A stretch of 64,000 nucleotides of DNA from Nymphaea colorata (Eukaryota > Streptophyta > Magnoliopsida > Nymphaeales > Nymphaeaceae), in contig NC_045138.2 in the NCBI RefSeq assembly GCF_008831285.2, positions 20,307,934 through 20,371,933 of the forward strand, written 5' to 3'. Positions 50,017 to 62,657 of the stretch are shown one piece after another; the first letter of the stretch is position 1, and the number at the start of each line of letters is the position of its first letter. The notes beneath the pieces were generated by a model. The model saw only the letters and a program-made list of their open reading frames with translations. It was not told where the DNA came from and made no database searches. A program made the position numbers and the translations under genes.

Positions 50017-53000
50017 ATGGATCTCAAGATCTGCGGCTGCAAGGCCTTGTTGTTGTCTGTCCTCATTGTCCTTCTCCTCGGCAATGCCGTCGCCGGCGCG
50101 CCGGACGCGTCGAGCATCAACTCCAACTCCGTGCTGGTGGCGCTGCTCGACTCCCACTACACCGAGCTGGCGGAGCTGGTGGAGAAGGCGCTGCTCCTGC
50201 AGACCCTCGAGGAGGCCGTCGGCAGGGGCAACCTGACCATCTTCGCCCCCCGGAATGAGGCCCTCGAGCGCGACCTCGACCCCGAGTTCAGGCGCTTCCT
50301 GCTCGAACCCGGCAACCTGCCTTCGCTTCAGGCGCTCCTCTTGTCCCATGTCATTCCCTCCCGGATTCTGTCGGGCGACTGGCCGCGCAATGACCTCTCC
50401 CCTCGCCGGACGCTCTCCAAGGGAGACGTTCTTCGACTGTCCAGTAGGGACGGAGTGAGGATGGTGGACGTTGCGGCGGTCGTCCAGCCCGACGCCGTCG
50501 TCAGGCCCGACGGTGTGATCCACGGGATCGAGCGCCTCCTCGTGCCCCGCTCCGTTCAGGACGCCTTCAATGGACGCCGAAGCCTCGCCGCCATCTCGGC
50601 GGTGCTGCCCGAGGGCGCGCCGGAGGTGGACACGACCACCATGAAGCTGAAGGTGAAGAAGGCGAGGCCGGACGCCTACGGGTATTCTGCTCCTCCCTAC
50701 ACGCCGTCGATGCCGATCTACGATGCGATGGCGTCGGCACCGTCGATGGCGCCGGCTCCGGCTCCGGGGCCGTCGTCGGGGCACCGGTGGTTCGACGGCG
50801 AGGCGCAGGTGAAGGACTTCATTCATACGCTGCTGCATTATGGGGGTTACAATGAGCTTGCCGACATTCTGGTGAACCTGACTTCTCTGGCGACGGAGAT
50901 GGGGCGGCTGGTGTCGGAGGGGTACGTGCTGACGGTGCTTGCTCCCAACGACGAGGCTATGGGGAAGCTGACGACGGACCAGCTGAGCGAGCCCCGAGCG
51001 CCCGAGCACATCGTCTACTATCACCTCATCCCGGAGTACCAGACGGAGGAGAGCATGTATAACGCCGTCCGGCGGTTCGCGAAGGTCCAGTACGACACGC
51101 TCAGGCTGCCCCACAAGATCACCGCCCAGGAGGCCGACGGTTCCGTCAAGTTCGGCCACGGCACCGACGCCGCTTACCTGGTCGACCCCGACATCTACGT
51201 CGACGGGAGGATCGCCGTTCAGGGGATCGACAAGGTGCTCTTCCCCTCCGAGCCTAAGCCCACCGCTCCCTCTCCCCCCACCACCAAGGCCGTCACGCAC
51301 AAGCCCACCGCACCGACTACCCGAAGAGGTCCTCTCTCTCTCTTTCTCTCTCCATACACACAATTTTAGGTCTCCATTATCACCATTATCATTTCTTGGA
51401 AGTTTTGATTGGTCGTTGCTTCAATCCCCTTCTGCATTGCTCTGTTTTTTTTTCTCTCGACTTGTGTCTCCGCATTTTCTACTGTTGTCGGTGATCTTCG
51501 TCTCCAATTGAGTATATCAATGTTTGACATTTGACAATTTGTCAATTAGAGGGTTCCTTCCGATGAACCCGCCGGTGGATTTTAGGGGAGCCGATTAATC
51601 ATGATGGGCATTCTATTTTGGGTACCCAATTCCCCGGGCATAGCCGGAAACCGACGTCTTTGGCTTGCTAGGACGGTTATCACATTCTGAGTGTTCAGTA
51701 TATTCAATCGAGAAAAGTCCCCATCTCGGTTGGCATTCTTTGAACACTATTCTTCCCCCATGGTGTACTGTCCGGGCAATGGCCGGAAACCGGCGATCTC
51801 TGCTTTTACCACAGCGCCAATTTCGACTTGGTTGCGCATCCCGAGAGAATTGGCGTTATCAGCGGTCGTCCTTGCTCACCTTTGGAGATAGTACCTCTGA
51901 GGCTCTGGGCACAATTTACCAACGCTGTTTTTAGTTACTTTTTAGTTCATTTACGGTAAAAGAGAAAGGGGGGGCCATAAAGAGCAGAACTCCTGCAAAA
52001 TGGCGTTACCGCTTCCCCGTTTTGCGGTAAAAATCACCATAGTTTCCTGCATTCATCTCTGTTCGACATTCAATGCCTGCTCATCAGCCATCAACTCGAT
52101 TACTGCTAATCTTTACTAGTCAGTCTGATAATAAATTTCTCCATTACACCAATCACTGTTATTGTGATATTGTCAACTAAATAAATAATCATTGTTATTT
52201 TCATTATATTACATGAATTAATAGTCGGTGGCGGATGACAGCTCACAGGGTCTGTGATCCTAGTGATGGATCACAGGCGATTGCCAGAAGGTCTTCTTCC
52301 AAGAGTTTTAGAATGGGAATTGATCTTTTAAGGAAATGACAGAACCCGCCCTCTTCTACTCCTGATTTCTGCCGACAGTATGACCCATCAGCGCTTGGAC
52401 ATTACTTCTACCCCTTGTTCCTTTCTTGATTCTTTTCTCCAATAATTAAGCGGTTCCCTCCTTCCTCATGTGGTGGTTAGGCAGTCGTTTGACAAAAAAC
52501 TCAAGGTTGTTAATGTCCTTTTGCTCAAAAATTTTATTAGTGTCCACTAGGAACCAACAACCAACCTTTACGCGTTCTTTAGAAGGAAAAAGGAAAAAGA
52601 GAATCAAGATGGTTCTTATTATTCTTTTTCCTCTTTTACCTTCTACTGGCATTTTCTGGACTTTGCTTCTTCTGGGTCCCAATTATTTAGTAAAAGGCAG
52701 AGCTTTGGCCCTTTAATACGAGCCGTTGGATATTAAGATGGCTTCTCTGATGCCGCCCGCTTGAGATTGTCGGTGGTTGCTCTTTAAAGATGGTCGCCAT
52801 GATATGGTGGCAAGTCCCTTCATTCCCCTAACATCTTTGCTTCAGTTGGGGAAATTAAAAGCAGGGTTGTTGGATGCCTGCCTGCCTTATGATCGGGGAT
52901 TTACTGTTCCTGTCATGTTTCTGGGTCGTTGGCTTTATCGATTTCGTATTCGTGGTACTACTTAGTAGTTAAAACCCATTTACTGTTTCTTTTTTATTTT

Positions 53001-53451
53001 CTTTGTCAAACACTGCTTGATGAATCATATACAAATGACAGGAAATTGAATCAAACTCCTCATGATGAAAGCAAAATGCGCAGTAGGTTGAAAAAATTAC
53101 ATACCGCGAGAGATTCATTATTTGAACCTTTTCCACCAGAAAGAAAGAAAATGAAATCTCTGAAAATCGTTGTCCTATTCCTGGGAGCTGTTGCTTTCAG
53201 AATTCATTTAGCGTGATCGTAGGCCTAAGGTGCTAGTATTTGAGCTAATTTTTAAAGCATGGAAGTTGGTATGAAGCTGAGTAGAATTTTGCGGGCCTTC
53301 TTACAGGGATGACTTAAAATTTGTACCCATGTGGTATTAAAAAAATATTCTTCTCTGTCCTGTTTCTGCAGGGAAATTGCTTGAGGTAACATGCAATATG
53401 CTAGCTATGTTTGGACAGGATTCACGTCTCCCCACATGCCAGCGGACATGA
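50017..53451 (+). CDS. FLA: Fasciclin-like arabinogalactan protein, FLA15-18 clade, 2 exons, 463 aa
   Basis: Exon 1 50017-51328 (phase 1), a 2043-bp GT-AG intron, exon 2 53372-53451; stop TGA at 53449. A signal peptide (about 1-27) with core ALLLSVLIVLLLG is followed by the clade signature NSNSVLVALLDSHYTELAEL. Fasciclin domain 1 spans about 35-190 (NLTIFAPRNEALERDLDPEF, then VIHGIERLLVP). An arabinogalactan glycomodule (SAPSMAPAPAPGPSSG, about 240-256) follows, then fasciclin domain 2 at about 265-425 (VLTVLAPNDEAM, IVYYHLIPEYQTEESMYNAV). Exon 2 supplies the conserved tail RGKLLEVTCNMLAMFG. Without it the frame reads into intron and ends at 51369, so the splice is well supported. No GPI-anchor signal is apparent, as in this clade. 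Role: cell-wall or surface adhesion glycoprotein. Exon 1 is strongly GC-rich. Confidence 0.95.
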
Positions 53452-56400
53452 GAGGTACGTCAACTAAAACTTCTTCGTTTCAGCTTTCGACTTATGTCAT
53501 TTTTTGGAGACTTGGGGCCTTCTATAGCAAGAGAGAGAGAGAGAGGTTCTTTAGCGGGTGGGTTCTGAAATTTTGTTTGTTTTCTTCTTGCAGCCTGATA
53601 CATATATATATGTCTCCAAAGTATGTGTAGATTTCCTGGAGAACAGGAGGTGAAGTGTGATTGAAGGTGAAGAAGTTGATCTGTGAAGATATTTTTTTGG
53701 GGATGGAGGGAAAGATGTTAGCCAGATGGTATATTTTAAAGTCATTCCCCCAGTCTGTCACCAGAAAAAGATGAAAAAAAAGGAAAGAGCTAGAATGTAT
53801 AAATATAAATTTTTGTTTTTCCTTTTCTCTTTTGTGCTTTCAGTTGTTTATTTTGAACGAAGTTCTACCCCCGCCTTTTCCCCCACCCCCCGTGATCCTC
53901 CCGGCAATGGGGAGATTTGTACAGTGATGACCAGAGTGCCTTCACGTGGTCTTCGCTGCCACAATAAAAGGGAAGAGTGAATAATAAATTCTTTTGTGTT
54001 TATAGCAACTGTGGTAAATGCATTTCTCAGAATGTTCAAACATCTGCTCCTTTCCCTTTTCCTTGTCCTCTCTTTTATGCTTTTCTTCTGTACAGGTGGA
54101 AAACTTCTCCCTTCTCCTTTACTTTAATTGACCACCGACTGAAATTTTCAGAGCTCTTTTGCTTGTTAGCACAGAAGGGTAATCCTCATTCAGAGGACGT
54201 TCTCCAACAAACACACAAAAGGTGGCTTTTTCCCTTCTGTTTCTTATGACCCATCGAAATTTTTTGCCTACAAGTTGCGAGCCGTCGATGTGGTTGACAT
54301 GGAAGAGTTGGTCATGTGGTATCTTTGCTCTTCCTCTGCCTGATGGCGATGGTGCCAGCTCTCTGCCCGCTTGCCTTCCCCTTTTGTCTCTTTCACTGTT
54401 TAAAGTGGGAGGTGAGCTAGCCTATTATAACACAGGGCCTCCAAACACGTTCACATCATTGCCAGTTTTATTCTATTATGCGCATCTGTGGAAGAGTCTG
54501 CTCAATTCTGGCTCCCTAATATTTTTCGCCAAATAATATCACAATTACCTTTTTTTATAAAGGAAAATGGCGTCATCGAGCTTGTATTTTTTATGGGTTC
54601 TCACAGCAATCTTTGGAGTATTCATTTTATTAAATTTTTAAAAAAAAATCTGCATATATCGGCCGACATATTGCAATTTGGCATGTCTAAGCCTTATATG
54701 GGCCATTGTGACTCTCTTGTCATTCCGATTCGTTTCGGGCATGAGGTCGTGGGCACCGATACGCATGGATATTTCAGGCGAAATAGGGCCTACAAATGAC
54801 CCCCTGTTTGGAATTTAGCCTTCATTCCACCATCTCTAAGGAGAAACGTGGGAATCTTTTCCCCCTCGAGGCTTTAGTCACGTCACGCGTTGCCTTTCCT
54901 TTCCCTTTCAGTGATATTATTGTTCTTATTATTATATTGGTAAAGCTTTTCCATTCGGACTTGCATTTGCAGATCTTTCAAATGCGTACTTATATTTTTG
55001 AGAAATTCGGAAACGGCACCAAGCATTTGTTACTTAAAATAAAAAGGAGAAAAATTAAAATAAAAAAGTTTCAAAAAAAAATAAATTTTGGGAGATGGTA
55101 AAGAGTAGATATTCCAATAGTGCGGTTTAACTAAATCGCCTCTCAAACAGGTTCTTAGCGTACTATCAATTACACAAGTATAATAAATTTTATTTTCTCA
55201 GACAACATATTGAACTCGTGACTTGATGAGCACAATTAAAAATCAAAGGCATCTACCAAGTTCACCTTGCTAAGCCTATTAGAACAGTTCATCACACAGA
55301 CAATTCTGACTATATATATATATAGCCATTGACCTCCATCCAATCATGGCCGACAAATATGATTAAACATACGGGTCGATGCAATGGGCAGTGACCGGAA
55401 GATTTCTCTGTCCAAATCCAAATGGAAAATCCATAAATCCTATAAACACATGCTTCTTAATTTTCTATTATCATCACCAACTAATTGAAAGAAAAAAGAG
55501 ATGGAAGGCGCTCAATTTGTCAACGTATGATGTAAGTCATTGGAACTAGAGGAGCTGTCGATTCCTGACCTACTGAAACTTGATCAACAAGAGTTATGTG
55601 CAGCCATGGCATCCGATCTCTCTCACCCACCAAACAACCTTCCTCCGTCATCCCTTCATCACCACTCCTCTTCCTTCCCAAGGGAAGAAGAGTGGAAGGA
55701 TCTCACTGTCGTTCGTCCATCTTTCTCTGTCACTCTCTGCGTTAACTTCATCCTGCAAGCGAGTGTACGCTTCGAATCATCAAAAGGGAAAGCGATATCA
55801 GAACACGTTTTGGAGGTTTCAGGTCTCACTGTTCGAGCATTTTCATCTCATCAAATTCAACCTATTTGAGTGAATTTTCATGATATTTTTATCACTATAT
55901 TTTTGCACAGTATGCATCTGCTTATATATGAGAGATCTTTTGTAACAACTCAACCTACTCCCACACTAAGCTCGATCTCCTAGTTTCGCATCTCCTAGTC
56001 CCTTCAGCAAGTTAGGTTTCTGTCTCAAAAAGGCAATGAATCAAATTCTTTATCTAACCCCTTTATATCTATGAACTTTCAATGTGGGAAATAAACTTTT
56101 TAATAATTGGGTGTTTTACTGGTTTCATTGTCTAATTCATCTACACAAATTTGGTTGGAGTGTCCCAAACTGCAAATTTCAACAAAAAACATATCCTGCG
56201 ATGTCTGACTTAGATGCTTGTTTTTAACTCGATGTCTCAAACTTTGCATGTTGGAAAATAAGAAACTTCAGCTTCAAGCCTCTGTAACACACAAACACAC
56301 ACACACACACACAAAAAGAGAGAGAAGTCAGCAAGGTTGTACTCTTATTGGTAAAAAATTTAGCCACCGTTGCTAGAATGAAATTCCAGTGCAGTACGGT

Positions 56401-58724
56401 TTTAAACATGAATGAATATGAATAAAGTATGAAATACGACCCGCTGCAACCTAACTAAGGAATCCGTATAAGTTGGTCCAAGCTACCAAGGTCGATGGCT
56501 TAAAAAAAGAAAAGAATTATTGAAGTCGAATAATTGAACGGGTTCACATGTTGAAGGTGAAAGATTAGCTTGTCCTTTTCTTTGATAATCGAGAAGATGC
56601 TCTTTGCACCAAGTTTTAATCATTCTTCAAGAAAGAAAGCTCCTTGAACCCAAAAATGTGTACACCAAATTAAGCACCAATAAGATTTAAAGCCATGACC
56701 AGCAGCCTACTGGAGAAGACCCTATCTTTGTGCCCACTCCTTGAATTAACATAGCTGGTCGAGCAAACTGACATGTAAACAGTGTGTCATCGGTTCTATT
56801 CTCGTGAATACTACTCATCTAGACTGCAAAGAGTGGCATTACAACCACCAAAGTCCCGAAACAAGCCTTGAACCCACACCGCCCTTCCCTTTCCTTTTGG
56901 GTTTGTTAGATTCTGTCTTTAGTTACTATAATGGCCTGTTTGAATATATGGAATTTTACTGTAGAGCTTAAACTTTAGTTCAAATTCAACGGAAAGTTCC
57001 AGCTGAAGACAAATACTAAACTTTAGACCTGGAGTTTTGGAGCTATTATGAATCTTTAGTGCTGGCATTAAATTCCACTTAAATGGGTAGAGCTTTAATG
57101 TTGTGAGAAATTTTTTTATATGTTAACATCTCAATGCCCGAAAGAATGGTTCCATGAAATCAAACAGATGGGGTAAATGAAAGGTGAGGCAAAAATTCAA
57201 ACAAAAAAAGACACTAAACATTTAGTTCTATATATTCAATCGGGCCTTAAGATTATATGCATACCATCCAAACATAGAATGACTCACAATGATCTGAGGT
57301 CCCCTCTGGTTCTCACCCAAATCACAAACTTTCCCTAATCAATGCAAGTGTCCGGTTTTTGCCCTAGGAGACTGATGCATTACTTCCTTGGACAATGTAC
57401 ATAATAGCAATGAAGCCAGAACTGAATATGGTGTATACACCTAAAAGAATATCTGTAAATGGTGAATTAGTTACAAAAGCTCCATATTTTCAGACTCAAA
57501 ACCAAATGTATAAAAGTTATTGAGGTAAGGAAAAGCAAGTACAAACCTTCAGGAGCATAGCGTAGCTGGTCGAGCTAGAGGCCTGTATAAAGGTAGGTGT
57601 CTAATTTGATTATCGTATGCTCATGTTTCTGTGTCTTAAGATGGTAAGATGCGACATCCAAGTTGAAAGCTGCACTAGAGAGAATGAAGAGGCCTTTGAG
57701 CCTTGCTTCGAGTGGTAGGATGAACCTCTCGCTCACCCTCAAAAGTCCAGAAATAAGGTATGGAAAGGGCCCACACTCCATTCCGCCCTAATCGGAAAGT
57801 CAGATGGGAGAAATTATCAAAGTGATGGGTTACAGGGATATCTTGAGTACCAACAACAGGAAGCAGTTGAAGCTTAACCATCATTCAAAGTCCCTGAAGC
57901 CAACAGAGAGAAAAGTGCTTTGGTCACGAAAAAGAAAATCTACAGATCAGTGATTCACATTGTCGCACCAGAACAACAAATCTATCAAATGTAGGGCTGC
58001 ATGAGAGCTGAGACAAGCCGAGCTGGCCCAACTCCAGCTTGATAGAACAAAGTCAAGCTAGACCCAAAGTGAAGCTCAAACTCGACTTATTTAACTCATT
58101 TATGTTAAGCATGTCATATTTCTTTTAACTCGTCTAGTTGCTACTTGTTTAACCATTTTCTCATTATAACTGAACATTCACTATATAGTCGAGCCACATC
58201 AAATTTTGACGAGCAAGTTCAAGTCGAGCTTTACTCAAGTGAACATTAAATAGGGGAGTTCGCCACAATAAACGTCAAACCATATTTAGCATCCAGAACC
58301 TTGAGCTAACAATAATAAAAAAGCAAAAGCGGTTTAATGGAGTACCGGGGTGCAGTATGATCGCACTTGAACTCGTGGCGAAACAAGTATTACAACCTAC
58401 TACTAGGAAACATGGCAATGGAAGATGTTGGATGGGACATAGCGATGATACAGAATTCAAGGAGACAAAATTCAAGAAGCAACGCATGAAAATATACAAT
58501 CGGAAGAAAACCTAAAGAACATGTTCTAATTGATATGAACATAATGTACACTAGAGAAAACTGTAAAGAAGAAAAGGCAACAAATAACCAACAACTGAGT
58601 GAAAGACCATTTTAATAAATGGCTCCAAAAACAAAAGAAAGAACAGAAAAAGAAACTTCAAAGAAAACAAACAAAATTGGGAAACCTCCCATTTGACAAC
58701 CATTTTAAACAGAGTTCTCCATAT
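53452..58724. other. Intergenic region between FLA and RFC1 (convergent genes)
   Basis: Holds the 3' UTRs of FLA (left) and RFC1 (right, read leftward). No other gene recognised. Contents are a short (TA)n at about 55312-55324 and a small frame at 55540-55869 that matches nothing I know. A (CA)n run lies at about 56290-56312, an inverted-ended MITE at 56931-57246, SINE-like heads near 56750 and 57550, and a ctcgag/gagctc-rich dispersed repeat at about 58000-58260. Confidence 0.5.
56931..57246. mobile_element. MITE-like element with inverted ends
   Basis: The left end atggcctgtttgaatatat is matched in reverse complement by the right end atatattcaatcgggcc. The interior is AT-rich with ctttag words and no coding capacity. 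Flanking TA and TTA suggest a short TWA-like target site, though the duplication is not exact. Confidence 0.7.
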
Positions 58725-61700
58725 TCATCTCTTCCTCTTGGCACCCCCTGAGCCTCGAGCAGTCTTCTTCTGGGCAGAACCTTTTGAGGCTGCTGCTTCC
58801 GAACTCGTGGTTGCTCCATTTTTCAAATCCAGCTGCACTTGTATTCCTGTAATTATGGAAAAGAAAAAATATATAAAGAGCACAGTATCAATATTTGGAA
58901 ACTACGTGAGGCCAAACAACAGATGTAAAGGAGTCACCTTTTGATTTGTCATTCTGAAGAGAGAGTTCCACAGGTCCATCTTCCTTGGCACCAGATTCTA
59001 ACAAGAGAGGAAAACATGCAAACAAACCATCATAAGCAACAAAGCTTGCAGCCTTTTCAAATATATTGTCCCAATCATCATGCATATGCTTCACGTGCAG
59101 TGCAGGCATTTTCAGGCAAGAGCTTTTTTCCATTTCTAACGCAAGCTAAAGAGTAACCACATCTGAAACATGATATTTGGTCGCACTCCTGGTATAAAAT
59201 CTCGTGGCTGATACCCGCACTCCCAAGGCCTATGCCTGCTTAGGCTTGGGCAGAGGGTGGTCCCTTGGGACTTAACCACTAACTGATTTTCCTGAAACTG
59301 AGCCCAACCCACTGAACCAACCCTCCTGGGCTTTTCCAAAAAATATGGGAAGATTGAAGATGACACAGAATGTAAGCTAAGGAAAGGTTACGTACCAGGG
59401 TCTTCTGTGTCTGGTGATTCTTCTTCATCATCTTCCACCAAAGCATCACCTTTCTCTTCTACGACACCATCTTCCACAGGCTCTAATATTGCTGCAATCC
59501 TTTTCTTTGGAGCCTTTTTCTGCCCTGGAAGGGTGATTAGATCTGCTACACGAACAATGCGAGAACTGCTTCCTTGCTTGTATGCCTTTGTAAGTGCAGA
59601 CTTTACAGCTGGTTGTATCCCATCCAGCGGATTAGGATGTCCCTATAAATTAATCAACAGTCAGTGAAATCGAAGAAATGGAAAAATAGTGAATCATGAA
59701 AACCAACCATTTCAAGTAGAGAGGATTTTGGTGAAATACACAAAATTACATAAAGTTAAGTGACAATTTACATTTAAGAACAACTTTGCACTGCCCACCT
59801 ACACTACAGATTCAAAAAACTTTAACATAATCAGAAAACTACTTCACCAAATGAATAGCTGGATCATTAACAACATATACACCAATGTCTACACTCTAAA
59901 GTGACATCTTTTAGAGAGAGAGAGAGAGATTTTGCTGTTCAGCACCAGAATTTTATGTGCTTTTATTCTCAAGCCCATCTGTGTCAATGATGTGTATTAA
60001 TTATTAAAGATCTCTCTCTCTCTATATATACATATATAGGGAACAATAAATAATGATTTTCAGTCTGCAGAACAGAATTTGTAAAGGCTTTTAGCTCTTT
60101 CCACTTAAAAATAAATAATGCTTTAGGTCTTTCCACTTATAAATCCAATTACATATTGAAAATGATTATATTTTCCATCCTACTTTTTTGGAAATTCTGG
60201 GTCCACTTATGTGGTTAGAATGTAGATTTATCAAAGAAAACGTTGAGAATTACAAGCTGTACATTTAACTGCACATGTGTGTGTGTGTGCGCGTGTGTGT
60301 CCAGGCAAACATTTTGACAATATAGCTTGTAATTGCAGAAAAGTAAAAAATAAAAATATGTAGGTTCATCTAGATCAAAAGAATTTCAGATAGTTCAACA
60401 AGTTTCCAGGCACATATGTGAACCTCAGAATTTGATACATAAAAGAACAGAACCTGGAACTTGGATAATTCAACAATTGTGTCAAAATCCTCCTGACTCA
60501 TTGAGTATGCATCCATGAACTCCACAACCTCTTGAACTGCAGCATCCTGTATGTACAAATTGAGACAATAGCTTTTAGAACATTTTTCCAAGCCACAGAA
60601 ACGGAATGCACTCTCAATATGAGCTTTGACGTTCCAAACCTTAGGCATCGTGCGAAGAGGATCAGTCATTCGCTTCAAGAGAAGTGGGAAGTAATCAAGG
60701 CGCATTGTACCCCTATGCAGTACAACAAAAGGTTTAGAATACGAAAATAGTCTTGAAAGAAAACGTACAAAGTTGTTAAACCAATGTCGCAACATGACAG
60801 TAGGCCCAGGTCAGTGAAAAAACATAAAGAACAAAGAAAGAAAATCAGCCCAATAAGCTCAACCTATTGGAAATAAAAGGAATGATTGGATTAATTCATG
60901 CATTCAAAATTCCAATACAGATCACCAGGCATAGATACTGACAAGATACACACTATCACCATATTGACTCAGACACATGGTTACTAGGCTACAGCTTGGC
61001 TTATAATCTTAACGTCTAGAGAAAATTTATGAAAAATGTATGTGCACTAAAGCACAGAAAATTGAAACGATAAAAAATAGTGTACCACAAGGAGAAAGAA
61101 GGTGGTGATTGGGAAATAATTACGTTTCAATGTAGTGCAGGAAGCTCACAGACACTGACAAAATTGTATCTTGTAGATCATATGCATTAGGCAACCCTCT
61201 CCAATAGCCACTTCTGACCCAACCCCTTCCCTCCAAAGGCACAACTATATATGTGCAGACATCATTGCAAGAGTGCAGTTGTTTTACCAGTTCAAGATGG
61301 CTTTATTAGTATCGCTTTGTATGAATGGTAACAATGTATGCAGAGAATGGTTTCATATGGTTTACATTAAAACTTAGCAACCTATTCAACTGGAGGTATA
61401 TATATTCAAGACGTTACCTGTCTGCATCAGAAGCACGAGAAGCCATAAAATGAATATGAACATCATCCAATAGCCTCAGATTCTTTCCCATGGTTGAGTT
61501 TTTCCCCAGCCATCCACCAAACCTATTAAAATTTCGCTCTCCCTGAAAGGCAAGATTAACCAGAAACACAAAAAGGCTTTATGGATAATGTAGATGTTAC
61601 TAGAAAGAACTTTTGAAGTATAGACATAAGATATTTGTTTCATAGATGAGGGTGCACTGTAATTTACCTGCTCAAGGATCTCCCTCTGGCCATGCAACAA

Positions 61701-62657
61701 TGCAGCACTAGCAGAACAAGCAAGCCAATCAATATCATCAGGCAGAAAGAGGCCAGACATAAAGAAATTTGAAAGCATTGAACTCAGGAAACCTACGGAA
61801 TAATACAAGATGCAAGAGAACCAGATTGTGATAGTTGCCATTGACGATATCTACGGATTTGCACATTGATTATGTCCCCATCTCCAATGGATTCAGCAGC
61901 ACGAGCAATTAATTTCATGCGTTGAACACCACTGTCATCTTTGCTTCCCAAACTAGGACGATAATTGATGTAATTTTCCTTGCATAAGAGAAAGATTTGA
62001 ATAAGAGGAGCATACAATCACACAACATTATGAATTTGAAAGTCTCACTAATAATAAGAGAAGAAAAAATGAAACATGACCATCAGAAGTTGCATAGAAG
62101 GCCTGGATGGGCCAGATACCAAACACGAATACCTGTTGATCCCAGTTACATACTTCTTATATACTAGGAATGAGAAGTTACCTTCATTTACAATAACTGA
62201 ATAAAAACAACTAGAGGAAAACGGAAATTCCAAAGATATAACGTCTTAAAAAAATCTTCACACATATTAGCTTATCGAAACTTAAAACCTAATAGTTTAT
62301 AGAAACTTGAAGACCTCCCATACCTTTAAAAAACAAAATATGATAAACCCCATAAATTCAATCATAAAGATAAGAAAAAACCACTAATTAGGGCAATGAA
62401 TAAGAAAAAATAAGGCTGCTTGCAGAAAACCAATTACTTGGAAACTGCCCAGATCAGGTCATCAAGTTGCATGAATGGCGACAACAGTGATGATGCTTGG
62501 ACGATAATGTCTTGCACCTAAACCCAGCCAAGAAAAACATGAAATGAACTCAAATAAACTGTCTACCTGAATAAGAAGAGGGACAAGATCAGGGTCACTC
62601 ATGCTTAGATCGATTCTCTCATCCATCCGCAACTTTCCACCACCATACCCGAAGAGC
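58725..62657 (-). CDS. RFC1: Replication factor C large subunit, C-terminal part (9 exons in window, 343 aa), 5' part off the right edge
   Basis: Exons in transcription order (minus strand): 62657-62567, 61978-61797, 61707-61668, 61542-61418, 60712-60640, 60546-60454, 59642-59396, 58997-58938 and 58846-58725. All are GT-AG with consistent phases; stop TGA at 58727-58725. RFC1 is the large subunit of the clamp loader that opens PCNA at primer-template ends. The visible part covers the RFC1 C-terminal domain (LRMDERIDLSMSDPDLVPLL, IINVQIRRYRQWQLSQ, AALLHGQREILEQ, ERNFNRFGGWLGKNS, RLDYFPLLLKRMTDPLR, VVEFMDAYSMSQEDFDTIVE, KKAPKKRIAAILEP), then an acidic stretch and a basic tail ending KRKR, a likely nuclear signal. 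The first exon seen starts with the last base of a split codon. BRCT and AAA+ ATPase regions must lie beyond 64000. The intron at 60639-60547 is 93 bp and stop-free in frame. Confidence 0.95.

Noticed and set aside
49747-51363. 538-codon antisense ORF opposite FLA exon 1
   Set aside because: It is Arg/Gly/Val-rich with no recognisable domain and exactly mirrors a well-supported FLA exon; a by-product of high GC at third positions.
52446-53216. ORFs of 62-95 codons between FLA exons
   Set aside because: They lie in the 2-kb FLA intron, whose borders are fixed by the conserved C-terminal tail, and none resembles a known protein.
55540-55869. 109-codon + ORF starting MELEELSIPDLLKLDQQELC
   Set aside because: Protein-like start, but an earlier ATG frame (55501) stops at once, the rest is low-complexity Ser/His/Pro, and no splice partner is visible.
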